Under the pieces are notes generated by a model, which was not told where the DNA came from, made no database searches, and was given only the letters and a program-made list of their open reading frames with translations. From contig NZ_SMLL01000003.1 in the NCBI RefSeq assembly GCF_004681965.1, positions 496,001-560,000 of the forward strand: a stretch of DNA of 64,000 nucleotides. The letters run 5' to 3'. A program made the translations under genes and the position numbers. Within the stretch, counting starts at the first letter, position 1. Each line of letters begins with the position of its first letter. Below are positions 34,142-42,891 of this stretch, in pieces. This stretch comes from Ramlibacter rhizophilus. Its GTDB lineage: Bacteria; Pseudomonadota; Gammaproteobacteria; Burkholderiales; Burkholderiaceae_C.

Positions 34142-34509
34142 GACTGCGCCCCCAGGGTGTGCAGGGCCTGCGCGTCGGCATTGAGCTGCGAGCGAAGCTC
34201 CTTGAAGGCGCCATTGGGCAGCTTCTTCTTGGCTTCGAGGCCGGCGACGATGGCGATCACGAGGAAGACCCCGGGAACGACCAGCAGCATCCAGTGGAAG
34301 CCCGCGATCGCCCCCAGCATGGCGGCGACGCCCGCCAGCACGAGGAAGACGAGCAGGCACACGGCGGCGAGCACGCCAGCGACCGCTCGCTTGGCCAGCT
34401 CGGAGCCGACGTCCCGCGCCTCGTCGCGCACCAGGCCTGCGTAGCTCGAAAGATGGTCGGCCACGAGCTCGGGCTTCCTGAGCAGGACCGAGAAGATGGG
34501 ATGGAACAT
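34138..34509 (-). CDS. YqjE / phage-holin-superfamily inner-membrane protein
   Basis: A 123-residue protein with two adjacent membrane helices (about residues 42-65 and 72-92) between an amphipathic N-terminus and a C-terminal helix, the architecture of the YqjE (Phage_holin_3_6) family. It lies 17 nt after the YqjD-like gene and overlaps the next gene by 4 nt. In enterobacteria the yqjD-yqjE-yqjK operon is stationary-phase and stress linked; the same role is inferred here. Confidence 0.83.
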   Translation of the reverse strand: MFHPIFSVLLRKPELVADHLSSYAGLVRDEARDVGSELAKRAVAGVLAAVCLLVFLVLAGVAAMLGAIAGFHWMLLVVPGVFLVIAIVAGLEAKKKLPNGAFKELRSQLNADAQALHTLGAQS

Positions 34510-34526
34510 GGTCGGGCCGTCCGCGC

Positions 34527-34832
34527 TCAGTCGTAGTAGCGGCGGCGGCGGGCCGTGAGCACGACCGCCATGACCAGGGCGCCGACCGCGGCGGCCATCA
34601 TGGCGGCCTTCACCGGCTGCTCGGCGACGTAGCGCGTCGTGGCATCGGCATACACGCCGGCCTGGCGCTGCGCCGCCCCGGCGCGGTCGGCCACGCCGTA
34701 GCGCAGGTCCCGCATGCGTTCGGCCGTGCGCTCCAGCGCCTGCGCGGCGTAGTCCCGCGCGGTATCGACGGCGCGATGCGCCGATGCGCTCGCCTGGTCG
34801 GCGTACTGACTGCTCTTGCTGCGGTTGAACAT
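34527..34832 (-). CDS. YqjD/ElaB-like membrane-anchored protein
   Basis: A 101-residue protein. Residues 1-70 are an amphipathic, Ala-rich helix (ADQASASAHRAVDTARDYAA). One C-terminal membrane segment (about 74-94) ends in RRRRYYD, as in the ribosome-associated YqjD/ElaB/YgaM proteins of E. coli. GAGAGGAT lies upstream of the ATG at 34832. It opens a four-gene envelope operon. The 175-bp gap upstream contains a CCCGAT/ATCGGG hairpin at about 34929-34944 of unclear role. Confidence 0.8.
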   Translation of the reverse strand: MFNRSKSSQYADQASASAHRAVDTARDYAAQALERTAERMRDLRYGVADRAGAAQRQAGVYADATTRYVAEQPVKAAMMAAAVGALVMAVVLTARRRRYYD

Positions 34833-35007
34833 GGCGGATCCTCTCGTCCTGGTTGTTGGTGTTCCGCCCGCGAGGGCGGCGAGGTGAAATGGCACGACAC
34901 GAGGGTACGGCTCAAGGTCAGCCGTCCCCGATAAGCATCGGGCGTGAGTGCTTGTCGGCAGGTGCGGGGTGGCCTCGTAGGAGCCCACCGACGCGCTGAC
35001 GAGCAGT

Positions 35008-36384
35008 TCAGGAGCTTGCGGTGGGGGCCTGCAGCGGCTTGGCTTCGGGCGTCTGCGGCAGCACGGCCAGCACCCGCGTGCCCTTGCCGCGTTCGGAGGT
35101 GACGGTCAGGCGCCCTCCGGCGGCCTCGACCCGGTGGCGCATGCCCGCCAGGCCATGCGTGGAAGGCCGGATGCCGCCCACGTCGAAGCCCTGTCCGTCG
35201 TCGCGCACGCTGACCTCCACCACGTTGGTGTAGGCATGCACGCTCACCTCGACATGCCGGGCCTGCGCGTACTTGGCGACGTTGGTGAGCGACTCCTGGA
35301 CCAGCCGGTACGCGGTCAGTTGCCGCGCCTCGTCCAGTTCCACCGGCTCCAGGCTGGTGGCGACCTCCACGCCCGCCTGCTCGGAGAACTCGCGCGCCAG
35401 GATCTCCAGCGAGGAGGACAGGCCCAGGTTGGTGAGCGAGGACGGCCGCAGGTCCTCGATGATCCGGCGTTTGAGGGCGATGCCGCTGTTGAGCGTGTCG
35501 GTCAGGTGCTGCAGGCGCTGCGACACCTCGGGTGCAGGCGTGCCCAGGCGCGACTTGAGTCGCGCCACGTCCAGCTTGGCGGCGGTGAGCAGCGCGCCCA
35601 GCTCGTCGTGCAGCTCGCGCGCGAGGTGGCCGCGCTCCTGCTCGCGCACCTGCTGCAGGTGGGTGGCCAGTTCGCGCAGGGAGGCCGTGCGTTCGCGCAC
35701 CTGCTGCTCCAGCAGGTCGCGCTCGGCCTGCAGCGCGTCCTGCTGCCGCTCGCCCGCGGCCTTGAGGGCATTGGTCTGGCGCAGGTACATGTAGAACGCG
35801 AAGAGCGCGACGAAAGCGACCAGGCCGATCCCCACGCGGGCCAGCAGGAGCGAGCGGCGCACCTGCTCCTGGCTCGCCTCGATGCGCGCGGTGGCGGTGT
35901 CCACCAGCTCGGCGACCTGCGTGCGGATCGCGTCCATGTGCCGCATGCCCATGTCCGTCATCAGCACGAACTTCCAGGCGTCGTCGTTGCCCTGCTGGCG
36001 CATCCGCACCAGCAGGTCCATCTCGGCCAGCTTGCGCTGTACCTCGCGCGAAATCTCCACCAGGGTAGCCCGCGCCTGCGGCTGGCCTGCGTAGACGCTG
36101 CGCAATTCGTCCAGGTGCTCGCCGATTTCCGCCACGGCGCGCTCATAGGGCTCCAGGTACTTGGGCTCGCCCGTGAGAAGGAAGCCGCGCGAGCCGGTTT
36201 CGGCGTCGAGCACCAGCTGCATGGCCCGGTTGAGGGCGCCGCGGGTGCGGGCGGCATTGGTGATTTCGCTGAGCGCTGCGGTTGAGCGCAGGAAGCCGAG
36301 TTCGTTGATCGCGATGAGCGTCCCCAGCGCGACCACGGCAAGCAGCAAGGTGATCGCGGTACGAGGCCAGGCGCGCCGCGCCAT
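35008..36384 (-). CDS. CHASE3-domain sensor histidine kinase, NarL-partner type
   Basis: A 458-residue membrane kinase. TM1 covers about residues 8-29, a periplasmic helical CHASE3 sensor about 35-180 (RAMQLVLDAETGSRGFLLTGE), and TM2 about 185-208. A coiled coil leads to a HisKA_3 domain with the phosphorylated His in ARELHDELGALLTAAKLD (about 254) and an HATPase domain (VRDDGQGFD, HGLAGMRHRVEAAGG). The ATG at 36384 has GGAG 8 nt upstream and is preferred over GTG 36405. It is divergent from the response regulator gene at 36502, its obvious partner. The signal is unknown. Confidence 0.92.
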   Translation of the reverse strand: MARRAWPRTAITLLLAVVALGTLIAINELGFLRSTAALSEITNAARTRGALNRAMQLVLDAETGSRGFLLTGEPKYLEPYERAVAEIGEHLDELRSVYAGQPQARATLVEISREVQRKLAEMDLLVRMRQQGNDDAWKFVLMTDMGMRHMDAIRTQVAELVDTATARIEASQEQVRRSLLLARVGIGLVAFVALFAFYMYLRQTNALKAAGERQQDALQAERDLLEQQVRERTASLRELATHLQQVREQERGHLARELHDELGALLTAAKLDVARLKSRLGTPAPEVSQRLQHLTDTLNSGIALKRRIIEDLRPSSLTNLGLSSSLEILAREFSEQAGVEVATSLEPVELDEARQLTAYRLVQESLTNVAKYAQARHVEVSVHAYTNVVEVSVRDDGQGFDVGGIRPSTHGLAGMRHRVEAAGGRLTVTSERGKGTRVLAVLPQTPEAKPLQAPTASS

Positions 36385-36501
36385 CAGACCCGCTCCACGG
36401 CGCACCCGTTGTGCATAGAATCCAGGCTCGTCATGTTAAAAGGGTAGGACATTTCAGTCGCCCTCGGAGTCCCGAGCAACAGGCGAGGAAAGAGAAGAGA
36501 C

Positions 36502-37134
36502 ATGATCAAAGTCGGCATTGTGGATGACCACGCCATCGTCAGGTCGGGACTGAAGCAGTTCTTTTCCGAACAGGTGGATCTGCGCGTGGTGGGCGAAGCG
36601 GCCAGCGGCCGGGAGGCCATCGACCTGGTGCGCACCACCGAGCTGGACGTGCTGGTCATGGACCTGTCCATGCCCGGCCAGAGCGGCATCGATGCCCTGG
36701 GCATGATCCGCGCGAAGGCGCCCGACGTGGGGATCCTCATCCTCTCGGGCTACCCGGAGGAGCACTACGCGATGAACCTCATCCGGCAGGGCGCGAGTGG
36801 CTACCTCAACAAGGAATGCGAGCCCATGGAGATCGTCAACGCGATCCGCACCATCGCGCTGGGCCGTCGCTATATCTCCCCCGCCGTGGCCGAGCTGCTC
36901 GCGCAGCAGCTCAACCGCAAGGAAGGCGGCGCTCCGCACGAGCAGCTGTCCGAGCGCGAGTTCCAGGTGTTCCTCAAGCTGGCCAAGGGCGAGACGGCCG
37001 GCGACATTGCCAAGGCCCTGTCCCTGTCGGTCAAGACCGTGAGCACCTACCGCACGCGCCTGATGGAAAAGATGTCGCTCACCTCGAACAGCGACCTGAC
37101 CTACTACGCCCTCAAGAACAAGCTGATCGACTGA
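36502..37134 (+). CDS. NarL/FixJ-type response regulator
   Basis: A 210-residue protein. The receiver domain has the acidic pair D8/D9, phospho-acceptor Asp54 (VMDLSMPG) and conserved Lys in GYLNKECEP. A LuxR-type HTH follows (LSEREFQVFLKLAKG, ALSLSVKTVSTYRTRLMEKM). GAGGAAAGAGAAGAG gives a strong ribosome site. It is divergent from the CHASE3 kinase; a TAGAAT element at 36416-36421 may be part of its promoter. Nearby envelope genes (YqjD group, BON lipoproteins) are plausible targets, by position only. Confidence 0.94.
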   Translation: MIKVGIVDDHAIVRSGLKQFFSEQVDLRVVGEAASGREAIDLVRTTELDVLVMDLSMPGQSGIDALGMIRAKAPDVGILILSGYPEEHYAMNLIRQGASGYLNKECEPMEIVNAIRTIALGRRYISPAVAELLAQQLNRKEGGAPHEQLSEREFQVFLKLAKGETAGDIAKALSLSVKTVSTYRTRLMEKMSLTSNSDLTYYALKNKLID

Positions 37135-37158
37135 TCGCGTGAGTGAGTGAATCCACGG

Positions 37159-37187
37159 CGCAGGCCGATCAGGCGCCTGCGTTTCTC
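37159..37187 (+). terminator. Probable terminator after the response regulator
   Basis: Arms CGCAGGC (37159-37165) and GCCTGCG (37175-37181) are followed by TTTCTC. It lies 24 nt after the stop. The rest of the 240-bp gap to 37375 shows no clear gene. Confidence 0.5.
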
Positions 37188-37374
37188 GCCGTCCCCCTGC
37201 GCGGCTGCGATGCTCGGCGGCAGCTCCAGCCGCTCGCTGCGATTCCTTCCTACCTTCCCGATTTTCGGCTGTAGGCACCGGCTCACAGTCCTTGGCGCGG
37301 CGCACCGACGGCGCTACAAATCCTCACCCCACACACTGCACGAAACAGCCGGCCCGCCGGCTTGAAGGTGTGCG

Positions 37375-37554
37375 GTGACCCTGAGGCTTTTCGTCGGTTC
37401 CCTGATGATCTTCTTCGGCACCCTGCTGCTGGCGGGGCTGCTGGCCCTCGGCGCGCCGGGTGGCTGGGGCATTCCGTCCCTGGACTTCGAGGCCTTCACG
37501 CAACCAGGGCCGCCGCCATGGCGCCTGCTGGTGTCCTGGCTGGAGCCGTCCTGA
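37375..37554 (+). CDS. Small single-pass membrane protein (59 aa) upstream of asmA-like gene
   Basis: A GTG-initiated 59-residue frame: a basic start (MTLRLF), one strong membrane helix (FVGSLMIFFGTLLLAGLLAL) and a Pro/Trp-rich tail (PGPPPWRLLVSWLEPS). It ends 8 nt before the AsmA gene, whose ribosome site overlaps its stop region, so it may be translationally coupled. No family is recognised. The hydrophobic core and the fit to the operon argue that it is real. Confidence 0.5.
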   Translation: MTLRLFVGSLMIFFGTLLLAGLLALGAPGGWGIPSLDFEAFTQPGPPPWRLLVSWLEPS

Positions 37555-37562
37555 AGAGGCCC

Positions 37563-39599
37563 ATGCGCGCCGATTCCGCTGCCCCCCACGGCGCCGCGCG
37601 CTGGCGTTGGCAGCGGATCCTGGCCTGGGCCCTCCTCATCCTCCTGCTGTTGGTCGCGCTGCCGGTCGTCTTCCCCTGGGACTGGATGCGCGGCCCGCTC
37701 AACCGCTACGTGTCCGAACGCACGGGGCGGCACTTCGAGATCACGCGGCGGCTGGACGTGCGCTTCGGTTTCCCGATTCGGGTGATCGCCGAGGGCCTGG
37801 TGGTCGGCAATCCCGAATGGGCGACCGAGCGGTACCTGGTCCAAGCCGAACGAGCCGAAGTGGAGATCAAGCTGCTGCCGCTCATCCTGCAGCGACGGCT
37901 GGAGCTGCCCTGGGTGTCGCTGCGGCGTCCTCGGCTGGGTCTGGAGCTGCTGCCCGACGGGCGCCGAAGCTGGAGCCTGGAGCGCGGCGAGGGCCGCGAA
38001 CGGGGCATGCAGGTGGGCGCCATGGCCCTCGACCAGGGCAGCCTGCGCTTCATCGCGCCGCAGTACGGCGCCGACCTGCGCGCCGACTTCGTCCTGGAAG
38101 GGCAACCGAAGACACCGGACGCGGCCATGCTGCCGCTGAGCTTCCGCGGGGGAGGGCGCTGGCGCGGCGAATCGGTCGTGATCGAGGGACGGGCCGGCAA
38201 CGTGCTGGCCCTGCGGCAAAGCGGCGCCGAGCCGTTCCCGGCGGAGATCTACGCCACCTCGGGCAAGAGCTCCCTGCGCGCGGCCGGACGCATCGGCAGC
38301 CTCGTGGGCTTCGAGGGCGCGGACATCACCCTGGCATTGAGCGGCCGCAACCTGGCCGACCTGAACGGTGTCACCGGCCTGGTACTGCCGGCCACGCCGG
38401 CCTACACGCTGGAGTCGCGGTTGCGCCACCAGGCGCAGCGCTGGCAGGCCACGGACCTGCGCGCCGTCATCGGACGCAGCCCGATCTCGGGTGAACTGGC
38501 CTACGACAACTCGGGTGACGTGCCGCAGCTCACCGGCTCCCTGCATTCACGTCGGCTGGACTTCGACGACCTGGCGCCGCTGGTGGGCCTGGATCGCAAG
38601 CCGGCACGCGGCGCCGCCCAGCGGAACGCGAAGGCGCCTGCGGCGTCCCCCCGGAGCGGTGACCGGGTGCTGCCGCAGACGCGCTTGAGCGTGGCCGCGC
38701 TCACGCGCATGAATGCCGACGTGCAGTTCTCGGCCGACCGCGTGGTCGATGCACGCCCCTTGCCACTGGACCGGATCGCCACCCACGTGCGGCTGCAGGA
38801 CGGGGTGCTGACGCTGGATCCGCTGGAGTTCGGTATCGCGGGCGGGCGCGTGGCCGGTGATCTCCGCCTGGCCGGCGCGAGCCGGCCAGTCCAGGCACGC
38901 CTTCAACTGACGGCGCAGGGCCTGCGGCTGGACCGCATGTTCACCGCGGCCGAGCTGAACCGGGCCAGCGCGGGACAAGTGCGCGGCCGGCTCAGCCTGG
39001 CCGGGCAGGGCGACAGCGTGGCCGAGCTGCTGGGCAGCGCCTCCGGCGAAGTGGCGCTGCTGATGGGGCAAGGGCGGATCAGCAACCTGCTGCTGGAAAT
39101 ACTCGGCCTGGACGGTGCGGAGATCATCAAGTTCATGATGGGCCGGGACCAGCGCGTGCTCCTTCGCTGCGCGGCGGCGAACTTCGCGGTCGACAACGGC
39201 CTGATGAGCTCGCGCGCCCTGGTGCTGGACACGGCGGACACGGTGATCTACGGCCACGGCCTGATCCACCTGGGCAGCGAACGCGTGGAGCTGGAATTCC
39301 GTCCGTATCCCAAGGACCCGAGCATCCTCACGCTGCGCTCGCCGCTGAAGTTGACCGGAACGCTGGCCCAGCTGGATGCGAGCGTGGACCGCGCCGCCGT
39401 GGCCGGCCGCGCGGCCATTGCCGTGGCGCTGGCCGCGATCAACCCGCTGCTCGGCCTGGCTGCCACGGTGGAGACCGGGCCGGGCGAGGACGCCGACTGC
39501 GCGCAGGTGCTCAAGCAGGCGGCCATGCCGCGCCAGGAGCCGCCGGCACCGCCTGCTGCGCCGCCTGCTGCGCCACCGGCGCGGGGCAAACGCCCCTGA
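37563..39599 (+). CDS. AsmA-family protein
   Basis: A 678-residue envelope protein. One N-terminal membrane helix (about residues 15-37) is followed by a large periplasmic region. The start of the AsmA fold reads LNRYVSERTGRHFEITRRLDVRFGFPIRV. The C-terminal AsmA domain has GAEIIKFMMGRDQRVLLRCAA and ADTVIYGHGLIHLGSERVEL. The family resembles bridge-like lipid-transfer proteins that move phospholipid to the outer membrane. The tail is Pro/Ala-rich. ATG 37563 has AGAGG upstream and places the helix at the N-terminus. The gene is convergent with moeB. Confidence 0.88.
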   Translation: MRADSAAPHGAARWRWQRILAWALLILLLLVALPVVFPWDWMRGPLNRYVSERTGRHFEITRRLDVRFGFPIRVIAEGLVVGNPEWATERYLVQAERAEVEIKLLPLILQRRLELPWVSLRRPRLGLELLPDGRRSWSLERGEGRERGMQVGAMALDQGSLRFIAPQYGADLRADFVLEGQPKTPDAAMLPLSFRGGGRWRGESVVIEGRAGNVLALRQSGAEPFPAEIYATSGKSSLRAAGRIGSLVGFEGADITLALSGRNLADLNGVTGLVLPATPAYTLESRLRHQAQRWQATDLRAVIGRSPISGELAYDNSGDVPQLTGSLHSRRLDFDDLAPLVGLDRKPARGAAQRNAKAPAASPRSGDRVLPQTRLSVAALTRMNADVQFSADRVVDARPLPLDRIATHVRLQDGVLTLDPLEFGIAGGRVAGDLRLAGASRPVQARLQLTAQGLRLDRMFTAAELNRASAGQVRGRLSLAGQGDSVAELLGSASGEVALLMGQGRISNLLLEILGLDGAEIIKFMMGRDQRVLLRCAAANFAVDNGLMSSRALVLDTADTVIYGHGLIHLGSERVELEFRPYPKDPSILTLRSPLKLTGTLAQLDASVDRAAVAGRAAIAVALAAINPLLGLAATVETGPGEDADCAQVLKQAAMPRQEPPAPPAAPPAAPPARGKRP

Positions 39600-39611
39600 G
39601 GCGGACGGTTC

Positions 39612-40361
39612 TCAGCGTTCGCCGCACACCGGGCAGCGGGGATTGCGCGGCACGCGGATTTCGTTCCATTCCATGCGCCGGGCGTCCAGCATGGACAGGC
39701 GCCCGCGCAGCGGCTCGCCCACGCCGGCCAGCAGCTTGAGTGCCTCGGCCGCCTGGATGCTGCCGATGATGCCCACCAGCGGCGCGAACACGCCCATCAC
39801 CGCGCAGCGCGTTTCCTCCACCGGCGCGTCCGGCGGGAAGACGCAGGCATAGCAGGGGGCGTCTGCCGCGCGGGAATCGAACACCGCCACCTGGCCGTCG
39901 AAGCGGATGGCCGCGCCCGAGACCAGGGGCACGCGGTGGCGCACGCAGGCGGCATTGAGCGCCTGGCGCGTTGCGAAGTTGTCGCTGCAGTCGATGGCGA
40001 CGTCGCTGGCCGCGACCAGTTCCCCCAGCAGCGCCGCATCGGCACGCTGCTCGACCGTGCGCACGTGCGTGGTGGCGTTCAGGGCCAGCATGGCCTGCCG
40101 CGCCGACTCGACCTTGGGCTGGCCTACGCGTGCCTGCGAATGCGCGATCTGCCGCTGCAGGTTGGTGAGATCGACCGTGTCGCCATCGACCAGGGTGATG
40201 CTCCCGATGCCGGCCCCGGCGAGGTAGAGCGCCACCGGCGAGCCCAGGCCGCCGGCGCCGATCACCAGCGCTCGTCCGCGCGACAGGCGCTCCTGTCCCT
40301 CGACCCCGATCTCCTCCAGCAGGATGTGGCGCGAATAGCGCAGCAGCTCGTCGTCCGTCAT
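39612..40361 (-). CDS. moeB: MoeB/ThiF-family adenylyltransferase
   Basis: A 249-residue E1-like enzyme that adenylates the C-terminus of MoaD (or ThiS) for sulfur transfer. It has RYSRHILLEEIGVEGQERL, the nucleotide loop IGAGGLGSPVALYLAGAG, the Asp-containing VDGDTVDLTNLQRQ, the DCSDNFATR motif, and two zinc Cys pairs (CYAC, CPVC). There is no C-terminal rhodanese domain. It lies behind ctpA with a terminator in between. MoeB versus ThiF cannot be settled without cofactor-pathway context, which the window lacks. Confidence 0.85.
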   Translation of the reverse strand: MTDDELLRYSRHILLEEIGVEGQERLSRGRALVIGAGGLGSPVALYLAGAGIGSITLVDGDTVDLTNLQRQIAHSQARVGQPKVESARQAMLALNATTHVRTVEQRADAALLGELVAASDVAIDCSDNFATRQALNAACVRHRVPLVSGAAIRFDGQVAVFDSRAADAPCYACVFPPDAPVEETRCAVMGVFAPLVGIIGSIQAAEALKLLAGVGEPLRGRLSMLDARRMEWNEIRVPRNPRCPVCGER

Positions 40362-40376
40362 GCGGCGATTACAAAC

Positions 40377-40407
40377 GAAAAAGCCGGCGGGCTTTCGGCC
40401 GCCGGCT
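40377..40407 (-). terminator. Rho-independent terminator after ctpA
   Basis: On the minus strand 9-bp arms AGCCGGCGG and CCGCCGGCT with an 8-nt loop run into a T-run (A residues at 40378-40382 on the plus strand). It lies 20 nt after the ctpA stop and before moeB. Confidence 0.8.
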
Positions 40408-40426
40408 GGGTGGGGAGCACGAAGGA

Positions 40427-41869
40427 TCAGTTTTCCTTCTTGGCGTTCTTTTCCTCGACCACCTGGGTCTTGCTGATCAGCACGGGACGGCCCTTGAGCT
40501 GGTTGAGCGCCTGCTTGAGCTGGAAGTCCTTGTCGCTGCCGAACTCGGGCATCTTGGCGCGCTCGGCCACGGGCTTGCGGGACTCTTCCTCGGCGCGGCG
40601 CATGGCTTCCTCGCGTGCCTTCTCGCGCAGCGGGTCTTTCGCCTCGGGGCTCTTGTCGTTGCCCAGGTGCTTGACCAGGTCCGCCTCGCGGGTGCGCAGG
40701 ATGGCGAAGACGTTGCCTTCCTCGCTCTCGTCCACCAGCACGTCCGGGACGATGCCACGCGCCTGGATCGACTTGCCCAGCGGCGTGTAGTAGCGCGCCG
40801 TGGTGAGCTTCAGGCCGGTGTCCGGGCCCAGCGGCCGCACCGTCTGCACCGAGCCCTTGCCGAAGGTCTGGCTGCCCAGGATGGTGGCGCGCTTGTGGTC
40901 CTGCAGCGCACCGGCCACGATCTCGCTGGCCGAAGCCGAGCCTTCGTTGACCAGCACCACCAGCGGCACGGTCTTGAGGGCGGCGGGAAGCCGCTTGAGC
41001 GGGTCGGCGCCGGCGCGGCGCTGGTAGAACTCGGGCGAGGCCTTGTAGACGAACTTGCTCTCGGGCAGCTGGCCGTTGGTGGACACCACGGTCACGCCCT
41101 CGGGCAGGAAAGCCGCCGAGATGGCCACCGCCGCGTCGAGCAGGCCACCCGGGTCGTTGCGCAGGTCCAGCACCAGCCCGCGCAGGGCAGGGTCGGCCTT
41201 GTACAGCTCTTCCACCTTGCGCACGAAGTCGTCGACCGTGCGCTCCTGGAACTGCGACAGGCGGATCCAGCCGTAGCCGGGTTCCACGACCTTGCCCTTG
41301 ACGGAGACGGTCTTGATCTCCTCGCGGGTGATGGTGACCGGGAAGGTGCGGCTCTCGTCCTTGCGGTAGATGGTGAGCATCACCTTGGTCTGGGGCTCGC
41401 CGCGCATGCGCTTGACGGCCTCGGACAGGGTCAGGCCCTTCACGGCGACGTCGTCGATCTTGGTGATGAGGTCGCCGGGCTGCAGGCCCGCTCGGAAGGC
41501 GGGCGAGCCTTCGATGGGTGAGACCACCTTGACCAGGCCCTCTTCCTGAGCGATCTCGATGCCCACGCCGACGAAGCGGCCGGACGTGCCCTCGCGAAAT
41601 TCCTTGAAGGACTTCTTGTCGAAGTACTGCGAGTGCGGATCGAGGCTGGCCACCATGCCGGAGATGGCATCGGTGATGAGCTTGCGCTCGTCCACCGGCT
41701 CGACGTAGTCGCTCTTGACCATGCCGAACACGGCGGCGAGCTGCTGCAGTTCTTCCAGCGGGAGCGGGGCCAACGAGCCACGGGCGGCGGTTTGCAACGA
41801 AACCGTGGTGAGCGCTCCGGCCAGTGCGCCTACGGAAATCCAGCCGGCAATCTTGAGTTTCTGGCTCAT
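40427..41869 (-). CDS. ctpA: S41-family C-terminal processing peptidase
   Basis: A 480-residue periplasmic protease with an N-terminal signal/anchor (residues about 8-28). A PDZ domain covers about 95-180 (GRFVGVGIEIAQEEG, SPAFRAGLQPGDLI). The catalytic Ser lies in NEGSASASEIVAGAL and the Lys in GSQTFGKGSVQT. The C-terminus is long and charged (LREKAREEAMRRAEEESRK). AGAGGA lies upstream of the ATG. The TATAAA promoter at 41899 suggests its own transcription behind gpmA. Confidence 0.92.
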   Translation of the reverse strand: MSQKLKIAGWISVGALAGALTTVSLQTAARGSLAPLPLEELQQLAAVFGMVKSDYVEPVDERKLITDAISGMVASLDPHSQYFDKKSFKEFREGTSGRFVGVGIEIAQEEGLVKVVSPIEGSPAFRAGLQPGDLITKIDDVAVKGLTLSEAVKRMRGEPQTKVMLTIYRKDESRTFPVTITREEIKTVSVKGKVVEPGYGWIRLSQFQERTVDDFVRKVEELYKADPALRGLVLDLRNDPGGLLDAAVAISAAFLPEGVTVVSTNGQLPESKFVYKASPEFYQRRAGADPLKRLPAALKTVPLVVLVNEGSASASEIVAGALQDHKRATILGSQTFGKGSVQTVRPLGPDTGLKLTTARYYTPLGKSIQARGIVPDVLVDESEEGNVFAILRTREADLVKHLGNDKSPEAKDPLREKAREEAMRRAEEESRKPVAERAKMPEFGSDKDFQLKQALNQLKGRPVLISKTQVVEEKNAKKEN

Positions 41870-41898
41870 GGAAGTGCTTGTGTCCTCTTGACCTGCAA

Positions 41899-41929
41899 TT
41901 TATACACCTGGGATAGCGCTATGACGCAA
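41899..41929 (-). promoter_or_regulatory. Probable ctpA promoter with an internal palindrome
   Basis: On the minus strand TTGCGT (41929-41924) and TATAAA (41904-41899) are 19 bp apart, 30 nt upstream of the ctpA start. The spacer contains a perfect 10-bp palindrome ATAGCGCTAT (41913-41922) that could be an operator. Confidence 0.45.
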
Positions 41930-42054
41930 TGGTTACCGGGTGGTTCCATGAGCGCTGCACAGGGCGTGCGAAAAATCCGCGTAGCGGCGTCGGACGCCGT
42001 GCTGCGGACCGGGTCCGATCCGGCGGCAACCGGGAAATTCCCGGCCGGCCGAAA

Positions 42055-42798
42055 TCAGCCCTTGCCCTGCGCAGCGACCGCCGCGGCCGCCGCCTTGGCC
42101 GCCTCTTCATCGCCGAGGTAATAGTGGCGAATGGGGCGAAGCTGCGCATCCAGCTCATACACGAGCGGAATGCCGTTGGGGATGTTGAGCCCCACGATGT
42201 CCGTGTCGGAAATGCCGTCCAGGTATTTCACCAGCGCACGCATGGAATTGCCGTGCGCCGCCACGAGCACCCGCTGGCCGGCGCGGATCGCCGGGGCCAT
42301 GGTCTCGTTCCAGAACGGCAGCACGCGTGCCACGGTGTCCTTGAGGCATTCGGTCAGCGGCACCTGCTCGGTGTCGAGCTTGGCGTAGCGCACGTCGCCA
42401 CGCTCGCTGCGCGGGTCGCCCGGCTCCAGCGCGGGCGGGGGCACGTCGTAGCTGCGGCGCCAGACCAGGACCTGCTCGTCACCGAACTTGCGCGCGGTCT
42501 CGGCCTTGTCCAGGCCCTGCAGCGCGCCGTAGTGCCGCTCGTTCAGGCGCCAGGAGTGGGTGACCGGCAGCCAGGTGCGATCGAGCTCGTCCAGGCAGTG
42601 CCAGAGCGTGCGCGTGGCGCGCTTGAGAACGCTGGTGTAGCAGATGTCGAAGTCGTAGCCCTCGCTGCGCAGCAGCCGGCCGGCGTTCTTGGCCTGCTCG
42701 ATGCCGGTGGGCGTGAGGTCCACGTCGGTCCAGCCGGTGAAGCGGTTTTCGAGGTTCCAGGTCGATTCGCCGTGGCGAACGAGGACGAGTTTGTGCAT
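42055..42798 (-). CDS. gpmA: 2,3-bisphosphoglycerate-dependent phosphoglycerate mutase
   Basis: A 247-residue glycolytic enzyme interconverting 3- and 2-phosphoglycerate. It has [12 protein letters not shown] with the phospho-His, the [14 protein letters not shown] loop, [12 protein letters not shown], and the second catalytic His in [15 protein letters not shown]. The length matches dPGM. The Ala-rich tail ([12 protein letters not shown]) is extra. It is divergent from the rhodanese-grxC-secB operon across a 93-bp gap with a shared palindromic -10 element. Confidence 0.95.
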   Translation of the reverse strand: MHKLVLVRHGESTWNLENRFTGWTDVDLTPTGIEQAKNAGRLLRSEGYDFDICYTSVLKRATRTLWHCLDELDRTWLPVTHSWRLNERHYGALQGLDKAETARKFGDEQVLVWRRSYDVPPPALEPGDPRSERGDVRYAKLDTEQVPLTECLKDTVARVLPFWNETMAPAIRAGQRVLVAAHGNSMRALVKYLDGISDTDIVGLNIPNGIPLVYELDAQLRPIRHYYLGDEEAAKAAAAAVAAQGKG

Positions 42799-42833
42799 GG
42801 GCCGTCGTGTGCGGGGGAAAGGAAGGAACCCGG

Positions 42834-42845
42834 GATTCTAGAATC
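42834..42845. promoter_or_regulatory. Palindromic GATTCTAGAATC, possible shared -10 for gpmA and the rhodanese operon
   Basis: The sequence reads TAGAAT on both strands, giving overlapping -10-like elements for gpmA (start 42798, about 30-nt leader) and for the rhodanese gene (start 42892, about 41-nt leader). No clear -35 element was seen on either side. Confidence 0.42.
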
Positions 42846-42891
42846 GCGGGTTGCCCTGCTGGCGGGTGCCAGCGGGCTGTAAAGGTGCAAA

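Noticed and set aside
34925-34945. CCCGAT/ATCGGG hairpin as a terminator of the histidine kinase gene
   Set aside because: The stem is short, has no T-run on the minus strand, and could equally be an operator of the YqjD-like gene.
42030-42044. Palindrome CCGGGAA-A-TTCCCGG as a terminator of gpmA
   Set aside because: A one-base centre cannot form a normal loop and no T-run follows; it is more likely incidental or a protein site.
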